A stretch of 64,000 bases of DNA, taken from positions 434,001 to 498,000 of the forward strand of contig NZ_JAJHVV010000001.1 of the NCBI RefSeq assembly GCF_023145695.1, read 5' to 3'. Positions 39,550 to 48,970 of this stretch are shown here, one piece after another. Origin of the DNA: Vibrio amylolyticus (GTDB lineage: Bacteria; Pseudomonadota; Gammaproteobacteria; Enterobacterales; Vibrionaceae). The first letter of the stretch is position 1, and each line of letters opens with the position of its first letter. The notes below the pieces were generated by a model. The model was not told where the DNA came from and searched no databases. It worked only from the letters and a program-made list of their open reading frames with translations. The position numbers and the translations under genes were made by a program.

Positions 39550-42045
39550 GTGTCAATAACGAGCGACCAAAAATTACTGCGATTAATAAAGTACTTACCA
39601 ATGGTCATAATTGGACTTTCTCTCTTGGTACTCGTTACTATCGTGTTATCAGCCAATCGAACGGCTTTGAAAGAGGATCTCGCCACCCTTCATACTGGGT
39701 TTTATCAAACACAACGTGACACGATCCAATACCGAGTGGCAAATGTCATAGAACAAATCGAATTTGAAAAATCAAACACAGAGAGAATCCTAAAAAACGA
39801 TATTAAAAACCGAGTTGATGAAGCAGTAGCAGCGGCAAATAATATTTATGCTCAAAACCAACATCTCAATAAATCTACCGTCAGTAAAATGATCACAGAT
39901 GCTCTAAGACCGATACGCTTTAATAATGATCGCGGATACTTTTTCATCTACCAGCTCGACGGTACCAATGTTATGCACCCCATTTTGCCTCATGTAGAAG
40001 GGAAATCTCTTTGGGATCTGCAAGATGCCCGCGGTGCCTTTGTCATCAGAGATTCAGCAGAGCTAGCTCAAACACAAACACAAGCATTTCACCGCTGGTG
40101 GTGGGTGAAACCAGACGCCATCGATCAGGAATTTGACAAAATCGGGTACCTCTCGCTATTTAAGCCTTTTAACTGGTTTATCGGAGCTGGCGATTATGTT
40201 GTGGATGTCGAAGAAGATATTCAACATCGTCTAATACAACGTTTTTCGGATTATAGTTATGGTGAAGGCGGTTACATCTTTATTATGAACAGTAAAGGGG
40301 AACTGCTCTCACACCCCAATCAATCCCTTATAGGGGTAGGAAGATTGGACGCCCAAGATAGTAACGGAACGTATTACATACAGGAGCTAATCAATCAAGC
40401 GCGTAGTGGCGGCGGTTTTGTCGAATACCAGTCCAGTTATACCCCTATTGGGACCATGACACCCGATAAAATCAGCTATGTAAATTATCTGCCCGATTGG
40501 GACTGGATAATCGGTACTGGTGTGTATACCGAAAAAATCGATGGTTTTCTCGCAGAAAGAGAAGCGTTGATCCAGCAAAAAAATTCAGAAGAAGTATTGA
40601 AAATCACTTTTTTAGGGATAGTGGTTTCTCTGGTATTGGCGGCTCTGTCTTTATTTATCGGGAATGCGGTTGGTCATCGATTTTTACGCTTACAACATAA
40701 GATTAAGCAAGACTTTCATGAGCTAGAAGAAACCAAAAACCAGCTTCAATATCTCGCACTGCATGACAGCCTAACCGAATTACCAAATCGACTGTTCTTA
40801 ATTGAGTTTATTGATCGCCAAATTAAAAAATGTCAATTGAATGGTCAGTCTCTTGCCATCATGTTCGTTGATCTCGATGATTTTAAAAAAGTAAATGATG
40901 CTTTTGGACACTCAATCGGTGACCGCCTATTGGCAAAAGTGGGGGCTCAATTTGAAACCTTGCTCAATCAAGATGAAATTGTCGCTCGGTTTGGCGGGGA
41001 TGAGTTTGTATTTTGCTTCTCTAATCTCTCTAGCGTCTTAGAAGCTGAAGAAAAAGGCGCACAAATAAGTCAGACCTTCCTAAGTGATTTCCTTATTGCT
41101 GGTAAAGTTATTTCATCAACGTGCAGCATTGGTGTCTCCATCTATCCTCAAGATGCGCGAGACTCTGAGGAGTTAATCGCTAAGGCAGATACCGCACTTT
41201 ACACTTCGAAAGCCCGTAAAAAAGGACAAATTCTTTTTTATGATGAATCCATCAATCAACAAGTCCAATACGAACTCACTTTAGAAAAAGAGCTTCGTTG
41301 TGCGCTGGAACGTAACGAACTCTCCATGGTCTACCAACCTCAGATTGCTCTGAGCAACGGGAAACTAGAGGGCGTGGAAGCACTCATCCGCTGGGAAAAC
41401 CCGACGCTAGGGCATGTATCACCTGTAGAGCTCATTCGTAAAGCAGAAGAAATTGGCCTTATCCATGATATTGGAAAGTTTGTCATCGAGCGTTCGTGCC
41501 AACAGATAATTGAACACTATCCTAATGGCGCTAATAGTATCGCACTATCTATTAACGTATCCCCTAGCCAGCTTATAGCTAAAGGGTTTGTGGATACTTT
41601 AACGGCCATCGTCGATGCTCGCGGTATTGCTAGGGAACGCATCACGGTTGAGATCACTGAAAACGTATTGATTAACGACCTAGAACTCGTCACGCCAATT
41701 TTAAAGCAGATCAGAGAGCAAGATTTCTCGATTTCTCTTGATGACTTTGGCACTGGGTTTTCATCACTCAGCTACCTGTCTAATCTGCCAATAACGGAGA
41801 TAAAAATCGACCGGAGTTTCATTGATAAACTGCTAGTCAGCAAGCAAAGTGATGCCTTGATTAAAGCCATCATCGCGATTGGTGATTCACACTCTCTCAC
41901 AGTAGTGGCGGAAGGTATTGAGTCTTTAGATCAATACCGCAAACTTAATCAATACCAATGCAATCTCGGTCAGGGCTACTACTTTTCCAAACCTATTTTA
42001 ATTCAAGAACTTGTAAACTATCGTAATGACCGTACATTAGACTAA
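39550..42045 (+). CDS. Membrane sensor with double Cache, GGDEF and EAL domains
   Basis: An 831-residue c-di-GMP enzyme. A transmembrane helix (about 15-33) is followed by two periplasmic Cache modules, with NDRGYFFIYQLDGTNVMHP in the first and GGYIFIMNSKGELLSHP in the second, ending near residue 340, and a second helix (about 352-376). GGDEF (about 482-486) is intact, but the RxxD inhibitory site five residues upstream is absent (NQDE). The EAL domain has the EAL core (about 610-612), EITEN, and DDFGTGFSSLSYL (about 730), so phosphodiesterase activity is plausible. Start is GTG with a nearby TAGGTG. The sensed ligand is unknown. Confidence 0.9.
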   Translation: MSITSDQKLLRLIKYLPMVIIGLSLLVLVTIVLSANRTALKEDLATLHTGFYQTQRDTIQYRVANVIEQIEFEKSNTERILKNDIKNRVDEAVAAANNIYAQNQHLNKSTVSKMITDALRPIRFNNDRGYFFIYQLDGTNVMHPILPHVEGKSLWDLQDARGAFVIRDSAELAQTQTQAFHRWWWVKPDAIDQEFDKIGYLSLFKPFNWFIGAGDYVVDVEEDIQHRLIQRFSDYSYGEGGYIFIMNSKGELLSHPNQSLIGVGRLDAQDSNGTYYIQELINQARSGGGFVEYQSSYTPIGTMTPDKISYVNYLPDWDWIIGTGVYTEKIDGFLAEREALIQQKNSEEVLKITFLGIVVSLVLAALSLFIGNAVGHRFLRLQHKIKQDFHELEETKNQLQYLALHDSLTELPNRLFLIEFIDRQIKKCQLNGQSLAIMFVDLDDFKKVNDAFGHSIGDRLLAKVGAQFETLLNQDEIVARFGGDEFVFCFSNLSSVLEAEEKGAQISQTFLSDFLIAGKVISSTCSIGVSIYPQDARDSEELIAKADTALYTSKARKKGQILFYDESINQQVQYELTLEKELRCALERNELSMVYQPQIALSNGKLEGVEALIRWENPTLGHVSPVELIRKAEEIGLIHDIGKFVIERSCQQIIEHYPNGANSIALSINVSPSQLIAKGFVDTLTAIVDARGIARERITVEITENVLINDLELVTPILKQIREQDFSISLDDFGTGFSSLSYLSNLPITEIKIDRSFIDKLLVSKQSDALIKAIIAIGDSHSLTVVAEGIESLDQYRKLNQYQCNLGQGYYFSKPILIQELVNYRNDRTLD

Positions 42046-42074
42046 AGGCCATCCATAATAGAAGGATAATAACA

Positions 42075-43394
42075 ATGGATATGGAAATTAGCCCACTTTG
42101 GCAAGCTCGGCACGATGATGAACACAAAATTAGGCGCGATGATCACCGTAGCCCGTATCAACGCGATCGCGCTCGAATACTTCATTCTGCCGCATTCAGG
42201 CGACTACAAGCTAAAACTCAGGTTCATGGCAACAGCGAGAATGATTTTCATCGCACTCGCCTAACCCACTCTTTAGAAGCGGCTCAATTAGGCACTGGTA
42301 TTGTTGCTCAGCTAAAAAAGAAACAACCAAAATTTCGTGAGTTGCTTCCCTCTGATAGCCTAATCGACTCTCTCTGCCTCGCTCATGATATCGGCCACCC
42401 GCCTTACGGTCACGGTGGTGAAATTGCGCTTAATTTTATGATGCGGAACCATGGTGGATTTGAAGGTAACGCTCAAACATTTCGAATTGTGACTCAACTA
42501 GAGCCTTACACTGAACACTTCGGTATGAACCTCTCACGAAGAGCACTACTTGGATTAATTAAATACCCCGCCTTCCTTAGCCAAACTCAAGCCAAAAAGA
42601 AACCCACAGCGAGTGTCGACCAACGCCGACTAAACGCCAATGAATGGCATCCTGCAAAAGGCATCTATGACTGTGACAAACACTTTTTTGATTGGGTAAT
42701 TAAGCCATTATCAAGTGAAGAACAAGAGCTCCTGTGTGAGCTTCGTAATGCACCACTGTCTAGTCGCCAGCACAATAAGACACGCTTTAAATCTCTCGAT
42801 TGCTCTATTATGGAGCTTGCGGATGATATTGCTTATGGGGTTCATGATCTCGAAGATGCTATCGCATTAGGCATGATAGACAGAAACCAGTGGGTAGAAG
42901 CGGCAGCAAGCCAGCTAGCAGAATGTGGAGAGCCTTGGTTTGAAGAACATATTGCCTCTATCACTGAGATGCTTTTTTCAGGTAAACACCACCAACGAAA
43001 AGATGCCATTGGGGGAATGGTTAACGCCCTACTCACCAGTGTTACCATTCAATCGGTTAATGCTGACTTTCAGAGCCCATTACTCGCTTACAACGCTTAC
43101 TTAGACCGTAACATGGCAACAGCCCTGAATATTCTAAAGCGCTTCGTTAGCCAATACGTGATTCAAATACCGCAAGTTCAGGTCGTTGAGTACAAAGGAC
43201 AACAGATCATCATGGATTTGTTTGAAGCGCTAAGTGCGAATGCCGACCGGTTATTGCCTGAGGTGGAGAAAAGAAAATGGCAGTTGGCAAAAGGTAATCA
43301 AAGCCAAGAGCTACGTGTGATTGCTGACTATATTTCCGCGATGACCGATGGCCATGCTCAGCGACTTCATCAACAGCTCTTTTCAAGTAGCTAA
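42075..43394 (+). CDS. dgt: Deoxyguanosinetriphosphate triphosphohydrolase-like protein
   Basis: HD-domain enzyme that cleaves dGTP (or other dNTPs) to the nucleoside and triphosphate. The sequence has RDRARILHSAAFRRLQAKTQV at the N-terminus, THSLEAAQLG (first His) near residue 68, LAHDIGHPPYGHGGE (His-Asp) near 106 and the later DDIAYGVHDLEDA (second Asp). The 439 residues fit the class 2 family, which often acts on several dNTPs. Ends in a hairpin shared with the convergent tapT gene. Confidence 0.88.
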   Translation: MDMEISPLWQARHDDEHKIRRDDHRSPYQRDRARILHSAAFRRLQAKTQVHGNSENDFHRTRLTHSLEAAQLGTGIVAQLKKKQPKFRELLPSDSLIDSLCLAHDIGHPPYGHGGEIALNFMMRNHGGFEGNAQTFRIVTQLEPYTEHFGMNLSRRALLGLIKYPAFLSQTQAKKKPTASVDQRRLNANEWHPAKGIYDCDKHFFDWVIKPLSSEEQELLCELRNAPLSSRQHNKTRFKSLDCSIMELADDIAYGVHDLEDAIALGMIDRNQWVEAAASQLAECGEPWFEEHIASITEMLFSGKHHQRKDAIGGMVNALLTSVTIQSVNADFQSPLLAYNAYLDRNMATALNILKRFVSQYVIQIPQVQVVEYKGQQIIMDLFEALSANADRLLPEVEKRKWQLAKGNQSQELRVIADYISAMTDGHAQRLHQQLFSSS

Positions 43395-43400
43395 TCTGTC

Positions 43401-43426
43401 AGAGTTTATTCAGATAAACTCTTTTG
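43401..43426. terminator. Terminator at the dgt/tapT convergence
   Basis: AGAGTTTAT, a four-base loop and ATAAACTCT, then TTTT. It overlaps the last codons of the tapT-like gene and lies just after the dgt stop. Confidence 0.75.
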
Positions 43427-44053
43427 ATAGTTACGCTCAAAAACACCTTCAGGCATTTGATTGATGTAAAACTGGATCATATTGTCAAACGCAGTCAGTA
43501 GTGGTGTGAAGTCTTGCTCTGGCTGCAGAATACTAAGCACATGATACCCTGCCTCTACCGTCGATAAACTGTTGTCACTGGGCGCTTTACGAATACGGTA
43601 ATTGCCTTTTAAACCTTTAGGTAAATGCAGCATCGGCAGTTCATGTAGATTCTTGGATACCTGCCACATCTTGTAGGCTTTCTTCCATGTACCATCCAGT
43701 AATATGACTCTGATTTTTTTAGACGATGGATTGAGGCCTAAACCACTCTGTTCATCACCATTCACTGAAAGAGATGAAACACAATAAGATTGGTCACATG
43801 GGTACATGATGTAGTGCGTATAGTGTGAATCATCCAGTAAACTATTTAGCTCTGTATGCTGGCTAAAGTCTTCACCAATAAAGCAGACACTATTTTCAAG
43901 CGACAACGTCAAAATCTTAGCCGTTCCCATCGGGCGGTTTTTTTCGCCGGAATGCTGAAGGATGATCAATTCAACATTCGATGGTAAGCTTTTAATCCAA
44001 CGACAAATACACGCTTTGTGTGATTTTCCACATTGTAAACAATATCGGTACAT
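43406..44053 (-). CDS. tapT: tRNA-uridine aminocarboxypropyltransferase (DTW domain), TapT/YfiP type
   Basis: Transfers the aminocarboxypropyl group from SAM to U47 of tRNA. The 215-residue protein has the N-terminal Cys cluster (CLQCGKSHKACIC), the conserved HSGEKNRPMGTAKIL and the diagnostic DGTWKKAYKMW, in which the DTW motif is split as D-G-T-W, as in the family. E. coli YfiP is the reference; the symbol follows the recent name. Its start codon is only three bases from the start of the divergent rrtA gene. Confidence 0.82.
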   Translation of the reverse strand: MYRYCLQCGKSHKACICRWIKSLPSNVELIILQHSGEKNRPMGTAKILTLSLENSVCFIGEDFSQHTELNSLLDDSHYTHYIMYPCDQSYCVSSLSVNGDEQSGLGLNPSSKKIRVILLDGTWKKAYKMWQVSKNLHELPMLHLPKGLKGNYRIRKAPSDNSLSTVEAGYHVLSILQPEQDFTPLLTAFDNMIQFYINQMPEGVFERNYQKSLSE

Positions 44054-44056
44054 ATC

Positions 44057-44617
44057 TTGCGCGTTTACCTTCTGTTATCTGTTATCAGCGTCATCTGTTT
44101 TGGCTTACAATTTGAGCCGATGCAATCCTATGTCGAATGGAATGCGACTGCAATCCATTCGGGACAATGGTGGCGGATCCTAACAGGAAATTTCACCCAC
44201 ACCAACTTTGCCCACTTGGCAATGAACCTGATTGGACTATGGGCCATCAGCTTTATTTTTAAACCAAGCGTAAACACACTGTGGATTCCTCTTCTGGTCA
44301 CCTGCATCGCTGTTGGTATCGGTAATCTATTCACCGACATGCAAATCTATGTGGGTTTGTCGGGAGCGCTGCATGGATTATTTGGTTATTACGCACTACG
44401 TGAAAGCCTACAAGGGCGAAAAGGGAGCTGGTTACTGGTGATGGGGTTATGCTTGAAAATTGTATGGGAGTTTTTTTTCGGTGCACCCACCGCGACCAGC
44501 GGTTTAATTGAGGCACGCGTGGCGATTGAGTCCCACCTCTTTGGTGCCTTATCAGGGCTACTGCTTGCAAGCCTAATTTGTCTCTTTAATAAAAAACAAA
44601 ATGCCCAACATTTTTAA
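44057..44617 (+). CDS. rrtA: Rhombosortase (rhomboid-family GlyGly-CTERM protease)
   Basis: Rhomboid intramembrane serine protease that cleaves the GlyGly-CTERM tail of proteins exported by type II secretion in Vibrio. The 186-residue protein holds six predicted helices. The catalytic dyad is Ser102 in GLSGALHG and His160 in ESHLFGALSG. The reading frame opens with TTG at 44057, which lies next to the divergent tapT start and lacks a clear Shine-Dalgarno sequence, so the start could be wrong; the first helix argues for a start about here. Ends with a hairpin shared with sohB. Confidence 0.82.
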   Translation: MRVYLLLSVISVICFGLQFEPMQSYVEWNATAIHSGQWWRILTGNFTHTNFAHLAMNLIGLWAISFIFKPSVNTLWIPLLVTCIAVGIGNLFTDMQIYVGLSGALHGLFGYYALRESLQGRKGSWLLVMGLCLKIVWEFFFGAPTATSGLIEARVAIESHLFGALSGLLLASLICLFNKKQNAQHF

Positions 44618-44648
44618 CTACTAAGAATCAAAAAGTTAGGCATTTTGT
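44597..44648. terminator. Stem-loop between rrtA and sohB
   Basis: CAAAATGCC and GGCATTTTG form the base of an extended, interrupted stem that ends with a run of T on the right and A on the left. Confidence 0.6.
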
Positions 44649-44702
44649 GGATATTAACGCTCATTAATCGCGATGAGCTATCTAGACTGTTCTAGCTACT
44701 AC

Positions 44703-45767
44703 TTAGACAATCGGTTTTTGACCTCGACTGATCAGCTTCATCAGTACACTGTCAGCTGCCTCGCCTGCAACACCTGCCAGCTTATCGGTGATCTTTTTCT
44801 TCTGCACATAATGAATCGACAATACTGTCTTATCTTTACACGCTTCAACCACAACATCGTCTGACGTTTTTATCTCATCAACTAAGCCAAGCTCTTTCGC
44901 TTGAGTACCAAACCAGTGCTCGCCCGTTGCCACCTTCTCAAGATCAAGCTCAGGACGACGCTCACGAATGAAGTCTTTGAATAGACCGTGCGTCTCTTCT
45001 AGCTCTTGCTTGAACTTGTCACGCGCTTTATCACTGTTCTCACCAAACATGGTCAAGGTACGCTTGTATTCACCCGCCGTCAGCTGTTCAAATTCAATGT
45101 CGTGCTTCTTAAGCAGTTTATTGAAGTTAGGCAGCTGCGCAATCACGCCAATTGAACCAACAATCGCAAACGGTGCAGAGATAATTTTGTCAGCAATACA
45201 CGCCATCATGTAACCGCCACTTGCTGCTACTTTATCAACCGAGATACTCAGTGGTAAGCCAGCCGCTTTAATACGATCAAGTTGAGACGATGCCAAACCA
45301 TAGCCGTGTACCATGCCACCACCAGATTCTAAACGAAGTAGCACTTCATCACCTTCACGTGCAACTGCTAAAATAGCCGTGACTTCTTCACGCAGTGACG
45401 CCACTTCTTTGGCATCAATACTGCCATTGAAGTCTAAAACAAACAGGTGAGGTTCGCGTTGTGAGTCAAGCTCCCCCTCTTTCACTGCTTTTTTAATGTC
45501 TTTTTCACGAGACTTAGTTTTCTCTTTCTCGCTTTTCTTCTCAGCTTTATCACGTGCTTTAAGAAAGGCTTCATCATGTAAGTGATGTTCTAGCTGTTCG
45601 ACACGCTCTTTATGCTGCTCAGTTAGGTTAGTGATTTCGAGTTCACCTTTCGCTGCGCCTTTTCCACTAACGCCTTTAGCAATCACTAAAATCGCAATAA
45701 TCGCGACGACGACAGTCGCAATCTTGGCCAAAAACAGGCCATAGTCCAACAAAAATTCCAATGTCAT
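44703..45767 (-). CDS. sohB: Protease SohB, S49 family
   Basis: Inner-membrane serine protease related to SppA, with one N-terminal helix (about 5-30) followed by a charged coiled-coil-like stretch (about 45-95, rich in Lys and Glu) and one S49 domain. The nucleophile is the Ser in DKVAASGGYMMA and the Lys is in AGEYKRTLTMFG. Start placed at the ATG at 45767 because MTLEFLLDYGLFLAKIATVV resembles the E. coli N-terminus; the frame runs three codons further upstream. Substrate is not known. Confidence 0.94.
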   Translation of the reverse strand: MTLEFLLDYGLFLAKIATVVVAIIAILVIAKGVSGKGAAKGELEITNLTEQHKERVEQLEHHLHDEAFLKARDKAEKKSEKEKTKSREKDIKKAVKEGELDSQREPHLFVLDFNGSIDAKEVASLREEVTAILAVAREGDEVLLRLESGGGMVHGYGLASSQLDRIKAAGLPLSISVDKVAASGGYMMACIADKIISAPFAIVGSIGVIAQLPNFNKLLKKHDIEFEQLTAGEYKRTLTMFGENSDKARDKFKQELEETHGLFKDFIRERRPELDLEKVATGEHWFGTQAKELGLVDEIKTSDDVVVEACKDKTVLSIHYVQKKKITDKLAGVAGEAADSVLMKLISRGQKPIV

Positions 45768-45870
45768 TATCCTCAAATGTGCGAATTAGTGTATTGTTCG
45801 TTCTACTCGGTTATTGTAACCGTCTTATCATAAAGAAAAAAAGAAAATCATAACAATAAGGAAGCTTACG

Positions 45871-46611
45871 GTGAATTATTCAGTTTCTGCAGATGCCCTC
45901 AAAAATAAAGTCATTTTAGTCACAGGGGCTGGTGCAGGCATCGGAAAACAAGCTGCGATGAGTTTTGCAGAGCATGGAGCGACGGTTATTTTACTTGGCC
46001 GTACCGTGAAAAAATTAGAGCAAACCTACGATCAGATCGTTGAAGCTGGCTTTGCTCAACCTGCCATTGTCCCTTTAGATATGAAAGGCGCAACAAAGCA
46101 GCATTACATTGATATGGCTGAAACCATTCAAGGTCAATTTGGTCGTCTTGATGGGGTATTACATAACGCGAGCCTTCTCGGTGTGATTAGCCCGTTTGAC
46201 CAAATTGGTGAAGACACCTTTGACGAAGTCATGCAGGTGAATGTGAAAGCTCAGTTCTTGATGACTCAAGCCCTGCTGCCACTGCTGCACAAATCTGATG
46301 ATGCTCGTGTGACTTTCACCTCATCAACCGTTGGCCACGTTGGTCGCGCCTATTGGGGCGCTTACGCGATCTCTAAATTTGCAACAGAAGGCATGATGCA
46401 AGTACTCGCTGATGAAGTGTCTGACTCATCTATTCGAGTGAATGCGATTAATCCAGGCGGTACTCGCACTGGTATGCGCGCTAAAGCATTCCCAGCTGAA
46501 GACGTAGAGCTATTAAAAACGCCGAAAGATATTATGCCTCTGTACCTGTACCTAATGGCACCAGAAGGTAAAGAGCTACATGGCCAATGTATTGATGCTC
46601 AGCCTAAGTAA
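45871..46611 (+). CDS. yciK: YciK-family short-chain dehydrogenase/reductase
   Basis: Rossmann-fold oxidoreductase of 246 residues: TGAGAGIGKQAAMSFAEHG (nucleotide-binding), HNASLLG, the catalytic Ser in TSSTVGHVG and the Tyr-x-x-x-Lys in YAISKFA. It closely follows E. coli YciK in these segments, and yciK lies beside sohB in E. coli as well. The start is GTG with a good AAGGAAG site. Substrate unknown. A strong terminator follows. Confidence 0.9.
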   Translation: MNYSVSADALKNKVILVTGAGAGIGKQAAMSFAEHGATVILLGRTVKKLEQTYDQIVEAGFAQPAIVPLDMKGATKQHYIDMAETIQGQFGRLDGVLHNASLLGVISPFDQIGEDTFDEVMQVNVKAQFLMTQALLPLLHKSDDARVTFTSSTVGHVGRAYWGAYAISKFATEGMMQVLADEVSDSSIRVNAINPGGTRTGMRAKAFPAEDVELLKTPKDIMPLYLYLMAPEGKELHGQCIDAQPK

Positions 46612-46640
46612 CGTCTTGAAATAACAGATATCGATACGTT

Positions 46641-46674
46641 AAAAATGCCTCATTAACATAGTGAGGCATTTTTG
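46641..46674 (+). terminator. yciK terminator
   Basis: AAAAATGCCTCA, an eight-base loop and TGAGGCATTTTT form a perfect stem with A- and T-runs. Confidence 0.9.
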
Positions 46675-46761
46675 ATCAACACAAGTTAACACTCTCATCC
46701 CTTCACGCTTTTTCATTCCAATATCTTGATCTTTTTATTGCTGCTCTGACTGCATAATATA

Positions 46762-46781
46762 TACTGTATAAATGTACAGTT
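46762..46781 (+). promoter_or_regulatory. LexA (SOS) box of the imuA-imuB-dnaE2 operon
   Basis: The sequence TACTGTATAAATGTACAGTT carries CTGT-N8-ACAG with the exact spacing of the gammaproteobacterial SOS box. It overlaps the probable -10 (TATACT at 46760-46765) about 23-42 bases before the imuA start, so LexA binding would block initiation. Confidence 0.95.
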
Positions 46782-46803
46782 AAATTATTGTGTGTGTACT
46801 GAT

Positions 46804-47481
46804 ATGTATGAAACGATCGAACAATTAAAAAGCAATCACTTAATATGGCAAGGCGCCCATACTCCGATCTCTGGTGAACACCTTTCAACAGGCTTTGATA
46901 CTCTGGATCAGAAGCTAGAAGGCGGCTACCCAAAGCATGGTGTTGTTGAGATTCAATCTCTTAGTGGGATTGGTGAGCTTCGCCTTATGTTTCCTCATAT
47001 TAGACAGAGTAATAGCCAACGATTGACTGTCTTTATCCAACCACCGGGAAACCTATGTGCCGAGCAACTTGAAGCGGAGCAAGTTGATCATGGAAAAGTT
47101 CTGATCATCTACCCTGAAACACCGCAACATGCACTATGGGCAGCCGAGCAATGCTTAAAAAGTGGTGCATGCGAGCAGGTGCTCTTATGGCACTCTGATC
47201 TTGAAGTTCATCAAGCACGAAGGCTACAAGTCGCGAGTGAAGAAGGCGATTGCTTGCAGTTTATTTTTCGTCACCCGCAAGAGGGGCGATTTTCTTTGCC
47301 CGTGAGTTTAAGTATGACGCTTTCCCCTCATCGACACGGGCTTGAAGTCACCGTGACAAAACGTAAAGGTGGCTGGCCTCAAGGCAGCTTTATTCTTCAT
47401 ATGGACCATTTGTGGCCAAGCCTAACTCTTGTCCAAGATTCGCCTGTTGTTGTCCCTTTCCCTCTACTCAAGCAGGGTTAA
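46804..47481 (+). CDS. imuA: Translesion synthesis-associated protein ImuA (SulA-like)
   Basis: First gene of the mutasome cassette. The protein is RecA/SulA-like and binds ImuB and RecA. The visible core is STGFDTLDQKLEGGYPKHGVVEIQSLSGIGELRL, a degenerate Walker-type region in which the full P-loop is not conserved, followed by SLSMTLSPHRHGLEVTVTKRKGGWP near the end. I start at the ATG at 46804 (225 aa); an in-frame GTG four codons earlier is possible. It lies behind a LexA box, so it is damage-inducible, and ends two bases before imuB. Confidence 0.92.
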   Translation: MYETIEQLKSNHLIWQGAHTPISGEHLSTGFDTLDQKLEGGYPKHGVVEIQSLSGIGELRLMFPHIRQSNSQRLTVFIQPPGNLCAEQLEAEQVDHGKVLIIYPETPQHALWAAEQCLKSGACEQVLLWHSDLEVHQARRLQVASEEGDCLQFIFRHPQEGRFSLPVSLSMTLSPHRHGLEVTVTKRKGGWPQGSFILHMDHLWPSLTLVQDSPVVVPFPLLKQG

Positions 47482-47483
47482 AC

Positions 47484-48947
47484 ATGCAGGTTTGGCTCTA
47501 TTTACATTTTCCTTATTTGCAGCTTGATGCCCTGTTTTCTTCACCTGCGTCACTTTCTTCACAAGGGCCATCTTCTGAGCAGAGTTCGTTAACGCTGCCG
47601 CTCGTTATTGTTGATGAGAAAAAACATCAAATTGTTCAATTAAACAATGTGGCGCAAGAGCAAGGGATAAAAGTTGGAATGGGGCTAGGAAGCGCAGCGG
47701 CACTGTGCTCTGATCTACAAGTACACGCCTACGACAGTGATACTGAACACCAAACGTTAACTCATATTGCCCAGTGGCTCTATTTAAAAACCTCAGACAT
47801 CACCTTGTACCCATCAAAAGGGTTGTTACTCAAAGTGACCAATATGCTTTCGCTATATCATGACCTTGATAGCTACTGGCAAACTCTCTATGCACATATC
47901 ACCAAACTTAACCTGCGCTTTCACTTTGCCACAGGGTTCTCTCCTTACTCTGCAATGGTTTTAGCGAAATCCGCAAAGGATACGCTTTATCGCGATAAAG
48001 AAGCGATCATGGCCCAACTAAAACCCCACCCTCTAGCAGCTAGTGAACTAGAAAAAAAACAGGTTGAGCAACTAAGCCGCGTGGGAATTAAGACCTTTCA
48101 AGAGCTGCTTGCTTTACCTCTTCAGGATCTGGCTAAACGCTTCAATATTGAATTAGTCAATTATGTGGGTCGATTACTTGGTCAGTTCAAGCACCCTGTG
48201 ATCTTTTATCACCCGCCAGAAGCGTTCAACCGTTACCTAGAACTGCTGTTTGATATTGATAATGTACTATGGCTTGAGAAACCACTGATGAAACTGCTTG
48301 AACAATTAGAGCTCTTTTTAACCCTACGTAACCAAGTGGCCTATGAGCTTTGCTTAACCTTACATCTTCGTGATCACCCAGACCAAAACCAATCATTCAC
48401 CTCTGCGGGAGGCGATTACTTTGCTGCAAAATGGGCCGTGCTCAGCAAGCTTTCACTGGAGTCTATCACCCTTAATGCCCCTGCTCACGGTATGACACTG
48501 AGAATCACCCGTGGCGGTGAGCGGCAAAGTCATACTCAGGATATTTTTACTGGGACAACGGCACGTGGAATCAATGCCCAACAAACCGAACTTGAGCTCA
48601 TCTCACTGCTTCAAGCAAAACTTGGTAGCGAACGGATATGTAAAACGCAAAAAACTCACGATCCTAGGCCAGAAAAGGCAACACGATTGTATAACCCTAT
48701 CTCAATGCCAGAAGTTCATTCCCCGCTTATAGAACCGCGTCTTCGTCCCTCAATTATGGAGCCAACCCCTCTGCCGCTATATGAAAAAGTGAGCATTATT
48801 GATGGCCCCGAAAGGATTGTTTCAGGTTGGTGGGATGGCGATCAGATCACGCGTGACTACTTTGTCGTACGCAGCAATGAAGGTCGTTGGTTATGGGTAT
48901 TTCGCGATAATAAGCAGCAGTGGTTTTTACATGGCCAGTTCAGTTGA
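47484..48947 (+). CDS. imuB: ImuB, inactive Y-family polymerase scaffold
   Basis: Protein that links the error-prone polymerase DnaE2 to the beta clamp. The fold is Y-family, but the N-terminal motif (WLYLHFPYLQLDAL) lacks the acidic residues that catalyse polymerisation, as in known ImuB proteins, so it is a scaffold. The C-terminus reads GPERIVSGWWDGDQITRDYFVV then WVFRDNKQQWFLHGQF, the family signature. I start at the ATG at 47484 (487 aa) because it gives the usual N-terminus two bases after imuA. Upstream frame belongs to imuA. Confidence 0.93.
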   Translation: MQVWLYLHFPYLQLDALFSSPASLSSQGPSSEQSSLTLPLVIVDEKKHQIVQLNNVAQEQGIKVGMGLGSAAALCSDLQVHAYDSDTEHQTLTHIAQWLYLKTSDITLYPSKGLLLKVTNMLSLYHDLDSYWQTLYAHITKLNLRFHFATGFSPYSAMVLAKSAKDTLYRDKEAIMAQLKPHPLAASELEKKQVEQLSRVGIKTFQELLALPLQDLAKRFNIELVNYVGRLLGQFKHPVIFYHPPEAFNRYLELLFDIDNVLWLEKPLMKLLEQLELFLTLRNQVAYELCLTLHLRDHPDQNQSFTSAGGDYFAAKWAVLSKLSLESITLNAPAHGMTLRITRGGERQSHTQDIFTGTTARGINAQQTELELISLLQAKLGSERICKTQKTHDPRPEKATRLYNPISMPEVHSPLIEPRLRPSIMEPTPLPLYEKVSIIDGPERIVSGWWDGDQITRDYFVVRSNEGRWLWVFRDNKQQWFLHGQFS

Positions 48948-48970
48948 GCTCACAGCCTTCGAGTAACACT

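Noticed and set aside
48303..48317. QLELF in ImuB as a beta-clamp-binding motif
   Set aside because: The fit to QLxLF is good, but it sits in a helical stretch of the Y-family fold rather than in the exposed region where the ImuB motif is known, so it may be coincidental.
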